A DNA stretch of 64,000 bases from Anastrepha obliqua (GCF_027943255.1 NC_072897.1:38910044-38974043); one strand, 5' to 3'. Counted from the stretch's first letter, positions 10,817 through 23,179 are shown. Notes: generated from the letters alone by a model not told the origin. Numbers and translations are program-made.

Positions 10817-12440
10817 AAATTGTAACAAAGTTAATCCTGAGAAAAGAAAAGTTTACCAGTGGTCTCTGTACGATCACAAAAATTTCACAAAATGGCCGGT
10901 CGAAGTAAAAGTAAATTACTTAGACGTTGAAACGCTGAAATTTAAAATACAAGAGAGCAACAAGGAAGTGATTGAAAAGCTGAAAGATTTGTCGAATGAA
11001 ATCGCGGCACTTAAAAACCAAAATATTTGTATGAAGCAAGAAATTGAGAAAATAAAATCGGAAAAAGAAATGGGAAGAAGAAGACTGTCACAAACAGAAG
11101 ACAAAGTAAAAAGAAATAATTAATTTTTAAACACTTACAAGCAAGTAAATCGAATGAAACGGAAGTAGCTAGAGCATTCACAGAAATATTGAATTTATAG
11201 TAAAACCACCATTACTGCAATCAACTTAAAAGATTTACGTGTGAAATGGAAAAATTGCAGTAAATTGTGAACAAGAAGTTGGAAAAATAGTTAAAAGTAC
11301 ACATAAACTAGCTGGTACATCAATTTATATTAGGACAGATTTAAATCTAGAGCGACAGCAAAACAAGAAGATTGTATTACAACTTTAGAAGGAAATTACG
11401 GCAGTTAGCACAATACATATGCAAAGTTGGAGTCCAATATGACAGATTAAAGGTGGCAACGAACTAAAATGGAGCAAGGAGAAAATGCTCGTCTGTGGTC
11501 AAGGGGACGTTGAAACAGTACTAAACGAATTTCCATGGAGATGATTTCGCGAAAATTAATATGCATTATAATACACTATACAATAAAATTCATGTAAAAA
11601 ACTATAAAGCGTCTGTCTAAATATATGTAGAAATAAAAATAACGAAGCAAATACGAACAAGAGTGCAAATTTGAATGAATTGATAAAATGCAATAAACTC
11701 AAGCTTAATATATTAGGTGCGCAACTAAGTTCTCTTGATGAAAATACAACTTTATTCTGAAAAAATGGTTACAAATGAATCATTGAAAGTATTGCCCATC
11801 GCTGGCTACTACTTTTTCTGGTAGATCTCGAATATCGTCGCGGTAAAACAGTTCATCTTTTGAAGCTACCCACGAAACAAGCCATTTTTGATGTCTTCAT
11901 ATGAATGGAACGTCATCGACCACCTTTTGGCACCTTGCCTTACCTTTTGCCTTCGGTCTAATTTTTGCTTATTTTGCCGAGAATAGCGAGAGACCTCTAG
12001 TAAAGCTTATGCCTTCGACTACGTTCGAAATCACGACATTTTCGTACTAACGAAAAAATCAGCCAGGTGTTACAGTAAATTTGGAAAAGCCAGTGGTGGG
12101 TGTATGTATGGCGTTAATAAGGAATTGAAGAAAAGAGGTATCCAGTATAATTTTATAAATGAAAACGGAGTAAATCTGGTAAGAATCAACCTCAACGACA
12201 ACTTTATCTCGATCATATCTTCTACAATATATGTACATATATCCGAGGAGCAGATTGGTACGAAGAAGCATCAACTTTAAGCGAGTATTTGAAAGAAAGC
12301 TCGGAGAAAAATCTTTGCATAATGGGCGATGTGAACGTAAGGATAGCTGCTAGAAGATATACATGTTTGCAGCAGATACGGGAACGGGAAAATCAAAAGA
12401 TACTGTACTAAACAATAAAGGAAAAATAGTCCAGAAACAT
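10779..12440 (+). pseudogene. Decayed LINE: coiled-coil ORF1 and endonuclease remnants
   Basis: The open frame 10779-11123 (114 aa) is a lysine/glutamate-rich coiled coil (QESNKEVIEKLKDLSNEIA...) typical of LINE ORF1. Broken frames from 11130 to 11520 contain GTSIYIRTDLNLERQQNKK, resembling the RNA-recognition part of ORF1. At 12060-12440 broken frames carry VNLVRINLNDNFISII and CIMGDVNVRI, like the endonuclease domain of ORF2. A mariner relic (11713-11960) interrupts it, and Gypsy sequence follows from about 12455. Many stops; the LINE call rests on short motifs. Confidence 0.5.
11713..11960 (-). pseudogene. mariner 3' end relic
   Basis: Minus-strand reading gives SMTFHSYEDIKNGLFR, WVASKDELFYRDDIRDLP and VVASDGQYFQ, matching the end of mariner transposases. 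It is followed by a terminal-repeat-like ggtgcgcaactaagttctc at 11717-11735. Only the last ~70 residues remain. It lies inside LINE remnants, so it inserted after them. Confidence 0.75.
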
Positions 12441-12454
12441 GGTTTACGAATATC

Positions 12455-12930
12455 GTTAAAGGAAGACCCCAACGTATCATCAGCAGAACTGGTGTTTGGC
12501 ACACCCGTCAGAGTGCTTGGGGAGTTTTTCAGCTCCAGTAACACAAGAAGCAAACCTCAAATATGCATAGGCAGATACAGGGAGTTTATTAAAAATATCA
12601 GATCAATGCCTACAACTTATAATTCGAAGTCCAACGTTTTCGTCCTCAAAGGATTGCAGTCATGTCTTTCGCAAAATTGATTATTTTCGGGCCCTATTGG
12701 AACCACCATATGTAGCACCATAGGAAGTTCTTTGACGGATCAATGGACGAGACTTTGTTCCCAAAATCAATAGGGAAGAGAAGACAGTCACTATAGAATT
12801 ACTTGCTCCAGCTGATATGATTGCATGTGACCATTTCGACCAAAAGGCACAGAACAAGTCAACTAAACTAGCTTCAACAGCATATAAACTAACACGACGC
12901 GGCCTCCCCTGGAAAGGTATTTCGTTTCCC
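12455..12930 (+). pseudogene. Gypsy-type polyprotein, integrase C-terminal tail
   Basis: The frame 12363-12680 contains KEDPNVSSAELVFGTPVRVL, GEFFSSSNT and a KSNVFVLKGLQSC block; a shifted frame then gives KIDYFRALLEPPY and a TVTIELLAPAD-like piece ending near LTRRGLPW. This order is characteristic of the region after the integrase core in Ty3/Gypsy pol. The remainder of the element is missing. Frameshifts and stops show it is dead. Confidence 0.7.
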
Positions 12931-14050
12931 GTATCAAACATCAAGGCCCAAGCCCATGAATCCGGATGACGTAGACGTCCCGGAAATTTTTCTCACCCCT
13001 TTCTTCGAACACCAAAGCCACTGGAGAAGGAGAAACTGTGGCAAGGGTTCATTAAGCAGCACCGCCGATGGATTATGAATACGAATGCTCTGCATATTGA
13101 ATGTCAGATTGACAACGTCAACTACATCTTCCGGGTGCATTCTTCCTCTTTCTTTTACAACCAGCAAGACGGCTCGTGATTGCGTAGTTTTTAGTGGAAG
13201 TTACATAATAAACTAGCTATAACACTATGGTGTGAGGTAGCATACCCAGCTAATGTGTTATGAAATGAAAGATCGATTTGACCTTGCTGTGAACTCCGAA
13301 GGATTTAGTGATGGTAACTTTGTAATTCTTTATAATCTGTAGGGAATGAAAGGAGCTTCTCCAAAACAGAAAGCATCATGGGAATGTCCGGACAAGGTAC
13401 TCGAAACGTTGAATGATTTGGTGTGGGTAGGTGAGTAAGGGAAAATGGAAGTAGTTCTCCTTGGATCGAAGCAGTACGACAAATCATGAACATTCACGAA
13501 GCGCCTGGCAACAATATCGATCGAATGAAATATTAAAACAAAACATGAATGCCAGACGACAAGACTAAAGTTGCCACATCTAGAAATTACGATAGTTGTT
13601 AATCACATTTATATATAAGTTATGCAATCCGGCTACGGTGGCCGAACGAGACCGTCGACAGTCCCCTGTCTGCTGTTACGATCAAACTAATGAAAGCCCC
13701 ATGTAAATGAAAAATTACTTCCCTTCCGTATCGTAGATTTCATCGCAGGATTTTTGAAAATTCCTCTTAGGATTGCTCTCTTACCACACAGTGTTGCCAA
13801 ACAGTATATTACATTTGGAAATCATTTACAAAATAAACTTGGAAAAATTTTAATTTTTGTTAAAATAACTTAAAAACAATGTTGAATAATGTTAATTATA
13901 GATAAATTAACTCTTTTCATTTGTTGGTTTTTGGCTTTGGTTTATTAAACAATGAAAAATTGTAACTGATAACGAGGATGTGTGAAAATGTGTGTAAGCA
14001 AAAATATCAGTGGTAACGTTGCGTAGATACAACCAAACACATACGCACAC
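12931..14050. other. Unassigned region
   Basis: No family recognised. Short open frames on both strands show no motif that I can place. An AT-rich segment fills 13790-13960. A stretch near 14060-14200 shows partial inverted similarity to 43720-43790 (ccgacgtatcgtagtccctt type sequence), suggesting a shared dispersed repeat. Confidence 0.4.
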
Positions 14051-14289
14051 AAACCGATGTATTGTGTAAATATGTAACTAAAAGAACGCAGTTGCTCTCT
14101 ACGGGATGAGTTTTGCTCAATTTTGTGCTCTCTATGGGCTGCAGTAAGGGACTACGATACGTCGGTGACTGTTTTCAGCATAAGACCGGTACTTTGCGGT
14201 ACGATAACGCCAATAGATGTTCTGGTGTTTCCTCACTAACTTTTTGTTTGCGCATGTACGGTGATTGGAGGCAGGGTCAGCAAACTTGC

Positions 14290-15866
14290 TGTTCCGATAG
14301 GTTGGTCCGGAGGGAAAAGGGTGTTAGATGAGTGGGTTTGGTGGGGCATGTGGAAAGGTAGTTAGTGTCGTGCGGGGGCCTTCACATGCAGGACATATGT
14401 TTGGTATGTCGGGGTCAATTCTGGATAAGTAAGAGTTTAACCTACTACAATATCCAGAAAGTAATTGTGCTAGTGTTACGCGGGTCTCACGGGGAAGCTG
14501 GAGCTTTTCATCTGCTGTAGGTGGTGGCATTCGGTGGTCGGGAGCTTAAGAAGGTGGTAGGGGTCTCCCGATGTCGTTTATTGTTTATCTAAACACTGTT
14601 CGGTCCAGTAGTTGAGGAGGTGTCTCCTGACGTGCCTGGGAGGCGGCTCTGGCTCAAGCAGGTGTCTGTATGGGGAAACCTGCGGTAGTACACAAGCACA
14701 AACTGTTTGCTGAGTAGTTTGTTGTACGCATTTACCGGTAGCATCTGTGCTTCGTTGTGAAGTTGTTGAGAAGGGGACATCAGCCTGTGGCAAGCCTGGA
14801 GCTCTATTCACTGCGTGTCACTAGTTAGAACCGGCCGGCCAATTGCCTTAAATGTCGATAGCAACATTTCTTGGTCTCTGTGCCAAGTGCTGCCGCGAAG
14901 CAATTTGAGGACCTTGTTGCGATTTTGGACTTTAGTGACAATTGCGGTTGTGTGCGCAGAGAAGGAGAGCAAACTGTCAAAGGTTACTGCCGAAATTGTT
15001 TGGTTGGTGTGTCGTCGACTTTGAACTTGAGTTTTAGTTTGACGCCCTTTGACCAGATGATAAAGAGGGTCGCCGTGGACTTTCTGAGGGAAAGTTAAAG
15101 ATTCCTCACAGTAAAAAAGCGAGAAACATTCGTGAGGTAATCGTTCACTTTGGCGCAAAGGCCATCAATGTCATTGCCCGCCGCCATTATCGTGCAATCG
15201 TCAGTCTAGGAGGCCAAAGACACTTCCTCTGGTCGCTGGGGGAGCTTCGATCAACAGAAGTTGAAAAGCAAGGGTGAAAGAACACCACCCTGTGGAACAT
15301 ATTGCTTTATCTTCCTCTGTTTAGAGATTTGGCCTCGAAAAATCACTGACGAGTGCCGACCACTCAGATAGTTAGCGGACCACCTCTTCAGCCTTGGTGG
15401 GAGTGTCGATTGTGAAATGTCATCTAGTAGCGTTTAGTGGCTGACAGTATCGAAAGCCTTCTTCAAGTCCAACAGTACTAAGACAGTCCTCTCGTAGGGA
15501 CAGTTTTGGTTAAGCCCGCGGTTTATCTGGGTGTTTCTGACGGTGAGTGCTCTGGTGGTACTGTACACTCGTCGGAAGCCATACTGATGTAGGGCTGGGT
15601 CCAGGTGCTTCATGTAGAGTGAGAGTAGGAGGGCTTCAAGTGTCTTCACTACTGGGGAAAGGAGAGTTATCGGCCGATAAGATACCCCTTGTTTTGCGGA
15701 TTTCCCTGGTTTCAGTAGTGCGATCACTCTCTCTGCTTTCCACTTGTCAGGAATAATGAGAGTGGCCAAGTACAGATTGAAAACATTTCTGAGAAATCCT
15801 ACTCTCAATGGACCCAGGTGCTCCAGCATCAGTATGTTTAGTCCGTCAGGGCCAATGGCTTTAGAT
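14290..15866 (-). pseudogene. Jockey-type LINE, reverse transcriptase and C-terminal part
   Basis: Read on the minus strand from 15866 down: AIGPDGLNILMLEHLGPL, YRPITLLSPVVKTLEALLL, HQYGFRRVYSTTRALTV and VLVLLDLKKAFDTVSH (RT), a deletion that removes the catalytic YADD box, then TFDSLLSFSAHTTAIVTKVQ, PPPRHVRRHLLNYW and the C-terminal RVTLAQLLSGYCSRLNSYLS followed by a cysteine motif (NICPACEG). At least three frame changes. The coding sequence continues across the hAT insertion at 21371-21490, proving that one LINE was split. Confidence 0.85.
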
Positions 15867-16201
15867 CAGTGGTCGCCAACCTTTTCAATGTGTTGAGCTA
15901 CTTTCAAGATTTTGAAATAAACAGCGAGCTACTTGTACAAGCCAACATAAATTAAATAATACACAGTTATATTCGACATACCATACATGTATTTATTTTA
16001 CTAATATACGTTCTATATATAATAAACTTATGACTTATAGCGCTTATACTTATGCATAACTACATCCATGTTCACACCTATCAATCGTAACAAAACTTTT
16101 TGCAGTCATAATGGCAAATCACAAGCGACTTAAAAAAAACAACAAAACAGTAATAGTACATTATTATATAAATAGTATATGGGCAGATAAAAAGAGCATA
16201 T

Positions 16202-18089
16202 TTAATGAGAAGGTTGACATTCTGACTCATCGATAATTTTTTTAATATTTGCAGTATAATTTGATACAGTCATTCGAATACAGTTATCCAAATGTATATC
16301 TGTAAGCCGATCGCGGTATTTATTTTTAATAAATTTCATATTGGAAAAAGAAGATTCACACAAATAAGTTGAACTGAATAACGCTTTCACTTTCAACGCA
16401 ACACGACATAAAACTGAATACTTATCTTTACTTACTAAAGTTCATATACATTTTGTATTTGAACCTAAAGATTTTAAAGTCAAGTCACTTTGAAAAGCAA
16501 TCAGTTCCATTTCTGTCACAACAATGTCTTCGCCAAAGTTGTTCATAACACAAGTTGCAAACTGTTGTATATCAATGTCCATGAAGGGTGAAACAACAAA
16601 TTGCGTCACTAAAGCAATTTTGCTGAAATCCTTGAAACGATTTTTGAAGTTTTCCTTCAAGTTAGGAACTATTTCCATATGATATTTACTGTCATAGGGC
16701 TCTAATAGATTTTTGGATATCTTTTCGGAAAGAATAGGAAAATGCTTAGTATCGCGGTTTTTTAGGTTTTGTTCCCAAAATTCAAGTTTGGAATAAATGC
16801 ATTTATATCAGAAATCATTTCCGCTAATTCTTTATCCCTGCCTTGAAGCTGCAAGTTAAGCTCATTTAATTTCTCTGTAATGTCCACAAGAAAACCAAAA
16901 TCTCTGAGCCAAGTCGAATTTTCCAGTTCAGGAATCGGTTCATCGCGTTCTTAGAAAAATTGGAGTATAGCAGGCCGGACATCATTGAAACGTTTGAGCA
17001 CTCGTCCTCTGCTTAACCATCGCACTTCAGAGTGAAGAAGTAGCTCTCCGTATTCATAGTCAATTTCATCAGCCAAGGTTTTAAATAATCTTCTTTGTAA
17101 CGCTTGAGCTCTAATCTTGTTCACAATTTTCACCACCAGTTTCATAACGTTGTTCAAGTTTAGAAAATTTCCACATAATGCTTGCTGATGTATAATACAG
17201 TGGTGACTAAGAAATTGTGGAAAACTTTCATCCTTGTGACATAGCGCCACGAGCCCCTTTATCACAACCCACCATAGCTGGAGCACCGTCAGTTGTCAGG
17301 CCTACCATTTTTGATATTGGAATTTTCTCAGAAGAGATGGGATTTTTTAAATGAGAAAACAGCTCTAGCCCAGTAGTATGTCCTTTGAGTGGAATAAACT
17401 TCAAAAGATCTTCTTTAATTGTAAAATCACTAAAAGCCATCCTGACAAAGATGGCCATCTGTGAGGTGTCAACTACATCTGTTGATTCATCCAGTTACAG
17501 TGAAAAATAAATACAGTTATCTAAGTCACTTCTTAACTGTAAAAAAATATCATTGCTCATTACTTCTACTCGCCTCATCACTGTATTAGCAGAAAGTTGC
17601 ATAGATTTTATAGATTTCTAAAGTTGGCGAATAAAGAATCTGCAGCTTTCAAAAATGCTTGTTTTATGATTTCCCCGTCTTCATAAGGTTTTTTCTTTTG
17701 TGCAATTATCTGCGAAGCACGATAAGATGCTTCAGTTGCAGCCTTATTTTTGTCGATTGTTTTCAAAAATATTGACTGTTGTCCAATTAAATGGATTTTT
17801 AAATGTTTCAGTTTTTCTTTTCTGGTGGCAGAATTTAACGGGAATACCTTCTCAAAATTCGAATGTACAGTTTTATGATGCCTCTCAATATTTCCTTTTT
17901 TAGGAACTGACACAGATGTATTACATAACAAACAAACACTTTTGCCTTTAACTTCTGTGAAGAAGTATTGTTCTTCCCATTCCGAATGGAAATGGTGTGT
18001 CTTCGCCTTCTTACTACTGCTTGCTATAATGTGTCGAACTTTAACCCAACCGCTGCACGCAGAACGTTGATATTGCCGTTCAGTATTAA
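16202..18089 (-). pseudogene. hAT transposase (BED-finger / ZBED-like), broken
   Basis: Reading from the right: a basic N-terminus (SSSKKAKTHHFHSEWEEQYF), a zinc-finger-like VCLLCNTSVSVPKKGNIERH followed by KTVH, then RNase H-like pieces (LDESTDVVDTSQMAIFVRM, GLTTDGAPAMVG with a catalytic aspartate, CIIHQQALCG, SEVRWLSRG) and the dimerisation tail (CESSFSNMKFIKNKYRDRL) ending at 16202. Frameshifts near 17605, 17460, 17230, 16940 and 16690-16790 and an in-frame stop divide it. The layout matches the GTF2IRD2/ZBED-type hAT family. The 5' end is cut by the piggyBac insertion. Confidence 0.85.
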
Positions 18090-20563
18090 CCAATTTGATC
18101 CCATTGTACTCGCTTGAGTACAGAAAAAGCATCTTTTTCGAAACGACGTCAAAGACCAACGCTTACAAATTTTTAAATGTACTCGCCACTTTATAATATT
18201 GAGCAATGTCGAAAAGGAATACCCATGTTTCTCCATCTTTTTTTTTGGGTCCCGTTATCCGTTATTCACTTGTCTTTGCGTGCACGTTTGCTATTTTTCT
18301 TCTTTTCATGGTTTAGTTTGCAATAAGCTCTCTGCTTGACAAAATCTAAGTTATCACGGAAAAAGTTCAGTATTGAAATATTCATAATACATATAATTTG
18401 TATACTTTATAACAAAAATACGAAAAAAGTTGTGGAAAAGTGCATTTCGGTAGATTTAAATTCTATTGTACTCGCATGGGTACAGTGGGAACATTAATAT
18501 ATATTTTGTGTGCATATTTCTTGTAGATTTGGTAATGGATGTAAAAAACTTTTACGGAAAGAGGTTTCACAACCTTTCTGCGGCCACCGACTATATTGAT
18601 TCAAGCGACCGTAGTCACTTCGACTTCGCTATTATACCGCCAAATACCCACTATGACACAGATGAGGAGGACATTGAAGAGGATAATATATTGCGTGATG
18701 ATATTCCAAGGGATGTTCGGGGCGAAGTTGACTTATTTTTGAGCAGTGACAGTGACAGTGATGATGATATTCCACTTGCAAGCTTACAAAAAAGGCAAAA
18801 GTTGTCAAAAGATCTAAATCCAAAATGGAGAAAGAGAATAACAAGTGCGGAAATTCCAGAAACGCATTTTTACGAACAATCCCAACTTGAAGCGTGTTCT
18901 TTATTAGTAACTAAGAACCCAGTTGAAATTTTTGCAACTATTTTTGACGATGAAGTGGTAAAATTAATAATCGATCAAACGAAAATATATGCCTTGCAGC
19001 ATAACAAGCATGATTTTTGTTTCAATGAGGAGGATCTTAAAATTTTTATCAGAATTTTACTCTATAGCGGCTATCAATGCCAAGAGAACGCATGTACTGG
19101 CAACTGGATGAAGATACCAGAACACCTTTTATAACCAACAATATGTCGCGAAATCGCTTTCAAGAAATTAAACAGTTTTTGCATCTTACTGATAACTCTA
19201 ATTTAGATTTTAGCGATAAAATGGCAAAGATAAGACCACTCTCTCAAATTTTATGTAAAAAATTTTGTCAGTTTGGTTATATGCACCAAAAGCTGTCTGT
19301 TGACGAATCTATGGTTAGATATTTTGGAAGCCATTCCGCAAAACAATTCATAAGAGGTAAGCCAGTTCGTTTTGGTTTCAAAAATTGGATGATCACGAGT
19401 AGCTGTAGTTATTTATATGAGTTCGACACATATTGCGGTGCGAAAACGGTTGAACGTCAGAAAGAAAGTCTCCCATTAGGTTCAAGGGTCGTCCTTGATC
19501 TTTTGGCAAACATTCCACATCCGATCGATCACATCGTTTTTTTCGACAAGTTCTTTACGTCATATGACCTTCTTAGAATTTTGAAAGAACAAGGATTTAA
19601 GGCTACTGGGACTGTTCGTGAACGGCGGACCAAAAAATGTCCTCTGAAAACGAACAAAGAACTACAAAAGAAGCAACGGGGAGAGTTTGATTTTATGTAA
19701 GTTTATCATAATGCTTTATTTGAATAGTTGTTTTGTATCAAAATTTTTAGGTGTTCTGACTCAGGAATACTTTTTGTGAAGTAGAATGACAATAGCGTTG
19801 TGACAGTGGGAACAAACTTTGATAGAGTTGAACCTTTACATACCGTCAAACGATGGTCAATACAAGAGAGGCGCAAGGTGAATGCCCATCAGCCGAAGTT
19901 GATAGCGGAATACAACTCAGGAATGGGAGGAGTTGACCTCCACGACCAAGCTTTGAATACTTACAATATAAAGTTTAGAGGAAAGAAATGGTGGTGGCCT
20001 CTTTTCACCACAATGATAAGCTCGTGTGTAGTAAACGCATGGAAGCTTTATAAAATGGCAAGTAAGAGTCAATGCGACTTGTTGCAATACCAACGTGAAA
20101 TTGTGCGATTTTATTTACGCAATTATAATATCCGGGACATATCTTCAAAACGATCGACAACGGCATCAATAGCTGGTTCCTCATATAACCTTTTTCCCAA
20201 AAGGGTATCGAAGCAGCTGAGGTGCAGGGAGTGTCACCAAAGAATTCGATGGATTTGCGAGTCATGCAATGTAGCCCTTTGCGTGGAGAGAGAATGTTCC
20301 AAAAACTTCCTACTGTTAACCGAACTAATAACCAAGGAAGTCTTTGAAAGCATCTTTTTATTTAATACTCCATATTTTTATATACAGGCAATGTATATAC
20401 ATATTATCCCATTGTACTCGATTGGGTACAGCCCAAAAAATGCATTTCTTTAATTTTTTTTCGTGTTTTTTTTTTAAGGAGTTTAATTACACTATTTCAA
20501 TAAACGTTTTATAAACGCATTAAAAAAAATTGTTGTATATAAGGTTGGGATTTAATGGGTTAA
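18086..20563 (+). mobile_element. piggyBac element with TTAA target duplication
   Basis: TTAA occurs at 18086-18089 and 20560-20563. The inner ends CCAATTTGATCCCA and (inverted) CCCATTAAATCCCA agree at 11 of 14 positions. Palindromic subterminal motifs of type gtactcg(c/a)(t/a)tgggtac lie at 18104-18119 (gtactcgcttgagtac), 18469-18484 and 20415-20430. The element is ~2.47 kb with one transposase gene on the plus strand and is inserted in the 5' part of the hAT transposase region. Confidence 0.85.
18535..20453 (+). pseudogene. piggyBac transposase with a short intron
   Basis: The start is ATG 18535 (MDVKNFYGKRF), followed by an acidic/serine-rich N-terminus (FLSSDSDSDDDIPLA). A frameshift near 19077 leads into PRERMYWQLDEDT and MSRNRFQEIKQFLHL. 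DDE-domain blocks are KLSVDESMVRYFG (first D), DHIVFFDKFFTSYDLL (second D) and YNSGMGGVDLHDQ (third D region). The C-terminus is cysteine-rich (CRECHQRIRWICESCNVALC), typical of piggyBac zinc-binding tails. A 54-nt intron (19697-19750, GTAAGT...TTTTTAG) joins codon AT|G. Just after it, a TAG interrupts FVK-NDNSVV. One frameshift and one stop: recently dead. Confidence 0.88.
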
Positions 20564-20582
20564 ACTGAGTGCATTGCGTATA

Positions 20583-21132
20583 TATAGGATTTTTCAGTAA
20601 GAGCGCTTCAACTTTTGAACTTTTTTGAATAAAACACAAACGGTTTGACTTTTTTAACTAATTTTTTTTTTATTATCGAGTTTGAACATATACATTTAAG
20701 TATGAAATTCGATTTCTTTTGCATGACCACCGCGTGCACGTTTTACGAAGTCAATCGTTGAACCTAATTTTCGACCACTCTTTTGCATAAATCGGCCGAA
20801 ATTCCAGCAATTTCGCGTTCAATATTGGCTCTGAGCTCACAAAACGTCGCCGGCTTGTTACTGTAGACCAATGACTTTACATAACCCCAAAACGGGACGG
20901 CTTGTTAAATGGACCGTAAAATGGCCGTAATGCTCTTAAAGTAGCAGCAACAGAACGATTATTTTCATAAAAAATTTGCACGATTTGCAATCGTTGCTCA
21001 AGTGTGTAGCGTTCCATGATGAAATGTATACTAATGAAGTTTACAAATGACAAGCGAAAAATAAAAAATATTGCGTCGTTCGCCCTCCCTATCTGAAAAA
21101 AGTTGAAGCGCACCTATTGAATAACCCTATAT
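20583..21132 (-). mobile_element. Internally deleted mariner/Tc1-like element
   Basis: The ends TATAGGATTTTTCAGTAAG and (inverted) TATAGGGTTATTCAATAGG, each followed by a GCGCTTCAAC motif, flank ~550 bp next to TA dinucleotides. On the minus strand the N-terminal helix-turn-helix start (MERYTLEQRLQIVQIFYEN) is joined after ~40 residues to the C-terminal tail (YSNKPATFCELRANIEREIA). The whole catalytic domain is missing. A classic non-autonomous deletion derivative. Confidence 0.85.
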
Positions 21133-21370
21133 AAAGCCAAAAAATTCTCGAACACGCTAATCGGTCCCAGCCGATCCTAGAACGGAGACGCGAAATCGCT
21201 TACTGCAGTGTTGCCGCTGTTTATCTATTTATTATGAAAATTTCTGAAATTTGCTAATACTGGTATGATTTTCAGACTTTTGGATTTTTTGCAACGTGAG
21301 CAGCGCGAGCTACCAGAATTGCCTTTACCGGTAGCTCGCGATCGACGAGTTGGCGACCACTGCTTTAGAT

Positions 21371-21490
21371 GATTTGCTTTTGTTGATGGCCCCTTGAACC
21401 TCATCACAAGAGAAAGTAAGTGGCGCACTGTTGTTCGTTAGTTTGTGCAGCCGTCTGGTGGATCTATCGGCCGGAGGATGTAGTATGAAT
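21371..21490 (-). pseudogene. Jockey-type LINE, segment beyond the hAT insertion
   Basis: Minus-strand reading gives DRSTRRLHKLTNNSAPLTF and CDEVQGAINKSKSSKAIG, which runs directly into the reading at 15866 once the hAT is removed. This is the linker just before the reverse transcriptase. The LINE sequence stops near 21490, where Gypsy-derived sequence takes over. Confidence 0.8.
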
Positions 21491-21578
21491 TGCCGGCTAA
21501 AACAGCTCGCGCTTCTCTTCGGGTCCGACGAAGATCCGACTCATTCCGGTAACGTAGAACTGTCTGCAATGGGAATGC

Positions 21579-21830
21579 TTAAAATGGTGTATTCGGGTTT
21601 GGTTGCTGTGAAATAGTTGGAAGAGGTTGTAAATTACTCATTTCATTCACGTAGAATTTTTTTTTATGCACTTTGATGGCGGAGTTGTGGTGTTGGATTA
21701 TGAATGGTCGATTCGGAACTATTGATTTCTCATCAATTTTTAGAAAACCATTATAATCCTTCAAAAATAGTATTCCAGGTTGCAATTCTTCTACACTGTT
21801 AATGTGGTCAGCGTTGATGAGCGTGCAATT
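21579..21830 (-). pseudogene. Env-like fragment of errantivirus-type element (C-terminal part)
   Basis: An open minus-strand reading of ~68 residues has the spacing and short motifs I associate with the distal part of insect errantivirus envelope proteins. It is incomplete and separated from the env start by stop-rich sequence. The assignment comes from its position behind pol and weak motif similarity. Confidence 0.45.
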
Positions 21831-22559
21831 TGGGCGTCTACTACATATTTTATAAGATTACTAATGCAACTATTATTATTTATTTCTATAAAATCTTTTT
21901 CATTACAAATTGTGATTTGATTATATCCTCGCATTACTTACTTAGTCCAGACATTTTCATTTTACATTTCAGTATTTTTTTCAATTTTGTTAATTTTATT
22001 TTCCTTTTATGCTCCTTTGAGTCTTATCTTTTCACATGTTTCTTTATTCGGGGTTGGTAAGCTTAGAATATAAATTATAGGCGATCCATTTGAGGCTAAT
22101 CTAATATGGGTAAACTCTCATTCTTTTTTAATATTAATGTACGGTATTTTTTCTTTTCCAATAATTTCTGCAATTGTGCTTATTCCTAGATTTGACAATA
22201 TAAATGAATTAACAATATTTGATTTTGCCCACTGTAAGGCGTATTTAATATTAATAAGCTCTTCTTTAATTAATTGTAATTTATATTTAATATTTAGACT
22301 GTATTATCTCTAAGACTCTTTATCTGTTAAACTTTTAAATATTTCATTGTTTTATTACTGCTTTACTTCTGCTTTATTGCTTCATTAAACTCATATAAAA
22401 TTTTTTGGTTTATTATTACTTTTCTATTGTTATTTTCTAATAAATTTCCATTATTTTTATTAATTATTTTTAAGTCATGGTGGTATACGCTATCAGCAAT
22501 GCAAAACCTAATAAACGTTTATTTTTAATTCGAGAGTTGAGTTTTGAAAGGAGTGCGCG

Positions 22560-22785
22560 AATTTGGACTATTTGTTAATTGAGAAAGGATGTAGTGGATG
22601 GTTGATTTGGATATTTTGTGCGATTGTATTTTCAAATTCTTTCGTTAAGTCCTCATACTGTTTTGGGTCTTTTGTATGAATAATTTTAAATTTTCCTTCC
22701 TTTATTCTTGCTGTCCCCGCCTTCAAGGTTGTAACCTGTGCGTTCATATAACGTAGGATTTGGTTAGGATTAACCTGTAGTTATT
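22560..22785 (-). pseudogene. Env-like fragment of errantivirus-type element (N-terminal part)
   Basis: About 45 readable residues on the minus strand (block IHTKDPKQYEDLTKEF) resemble the N-terminal region of Gypsy-group env proteins. Stops follow on both sides. The same fragment recurs at 57612-57837. Confidence 0.5.
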
Positions 22786-23179
22786 TAACTAATTTTTAAA
22801 TTTATAGCGTTCTCCTATGGCATTTACAACGATTTTCCGATGGCATTTTACTCGAATTTTCCTATTATCTAAAGATCGAAAGCCTATGGCATTTTCACTC
22901 AATTTTTCCCATTAGCTGAAAATTACCCTAATAATTTTCAAAATAAATTTAAGCAAGTTAAGATTTTATTAATTTTAATTGTATTCAAATTAAATCAATT
23001 TAATAAAATTAAGTTAAGTTTAATTTCTTGAGATTAAATTTATATGTAGAAATTCAGTTAAACCTTTCAACTTTTATGATTAAAATATTTGTTTTTTTTG
23101 TGTTTCTGTGCTTTTGATTCCTGTTATGAGTGTTGGTGAGCCTAGTAAGACTAATTTCTGATATTACTTTTGTGAACAG

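Larger units (their letters stand above)
15859..21370 (-). mobile_element. hAT transposon with perfect 8-bp target duplication
   Basis: The ends are CAGTGGTCGCCAAC (15867) and GTTGGCGACCACTG (ending at 21362), flanked by the direct repeat CTTTAGAT at 15859-15866 and 21363-21370. 8-bp duplications and CAG..CTG termini are hAT hallmarks. The 5.5 kb body holds a decayed hAT transposase on the minus strand, a piggyBac (18090-20559) and an internally deleted mariner (about 20583-21132). Removing the element and one repeat restores the flanking LINE frame around SKSSKAIGPDGL. Confidence 0.95.

Noticed and set aside
14113..14331. 72-codon frame as a small gene
   Set aside because: No motif; it overlaps LINE 3' sequence and a dispersed repeat.
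18041..18044. TTAA as the left piggyBac boundary
   Set aside because: The following CCCAACCGCTG does not match the right end. The TTAA at 18086-18089 gives a better terminal repeat (11 of 14).
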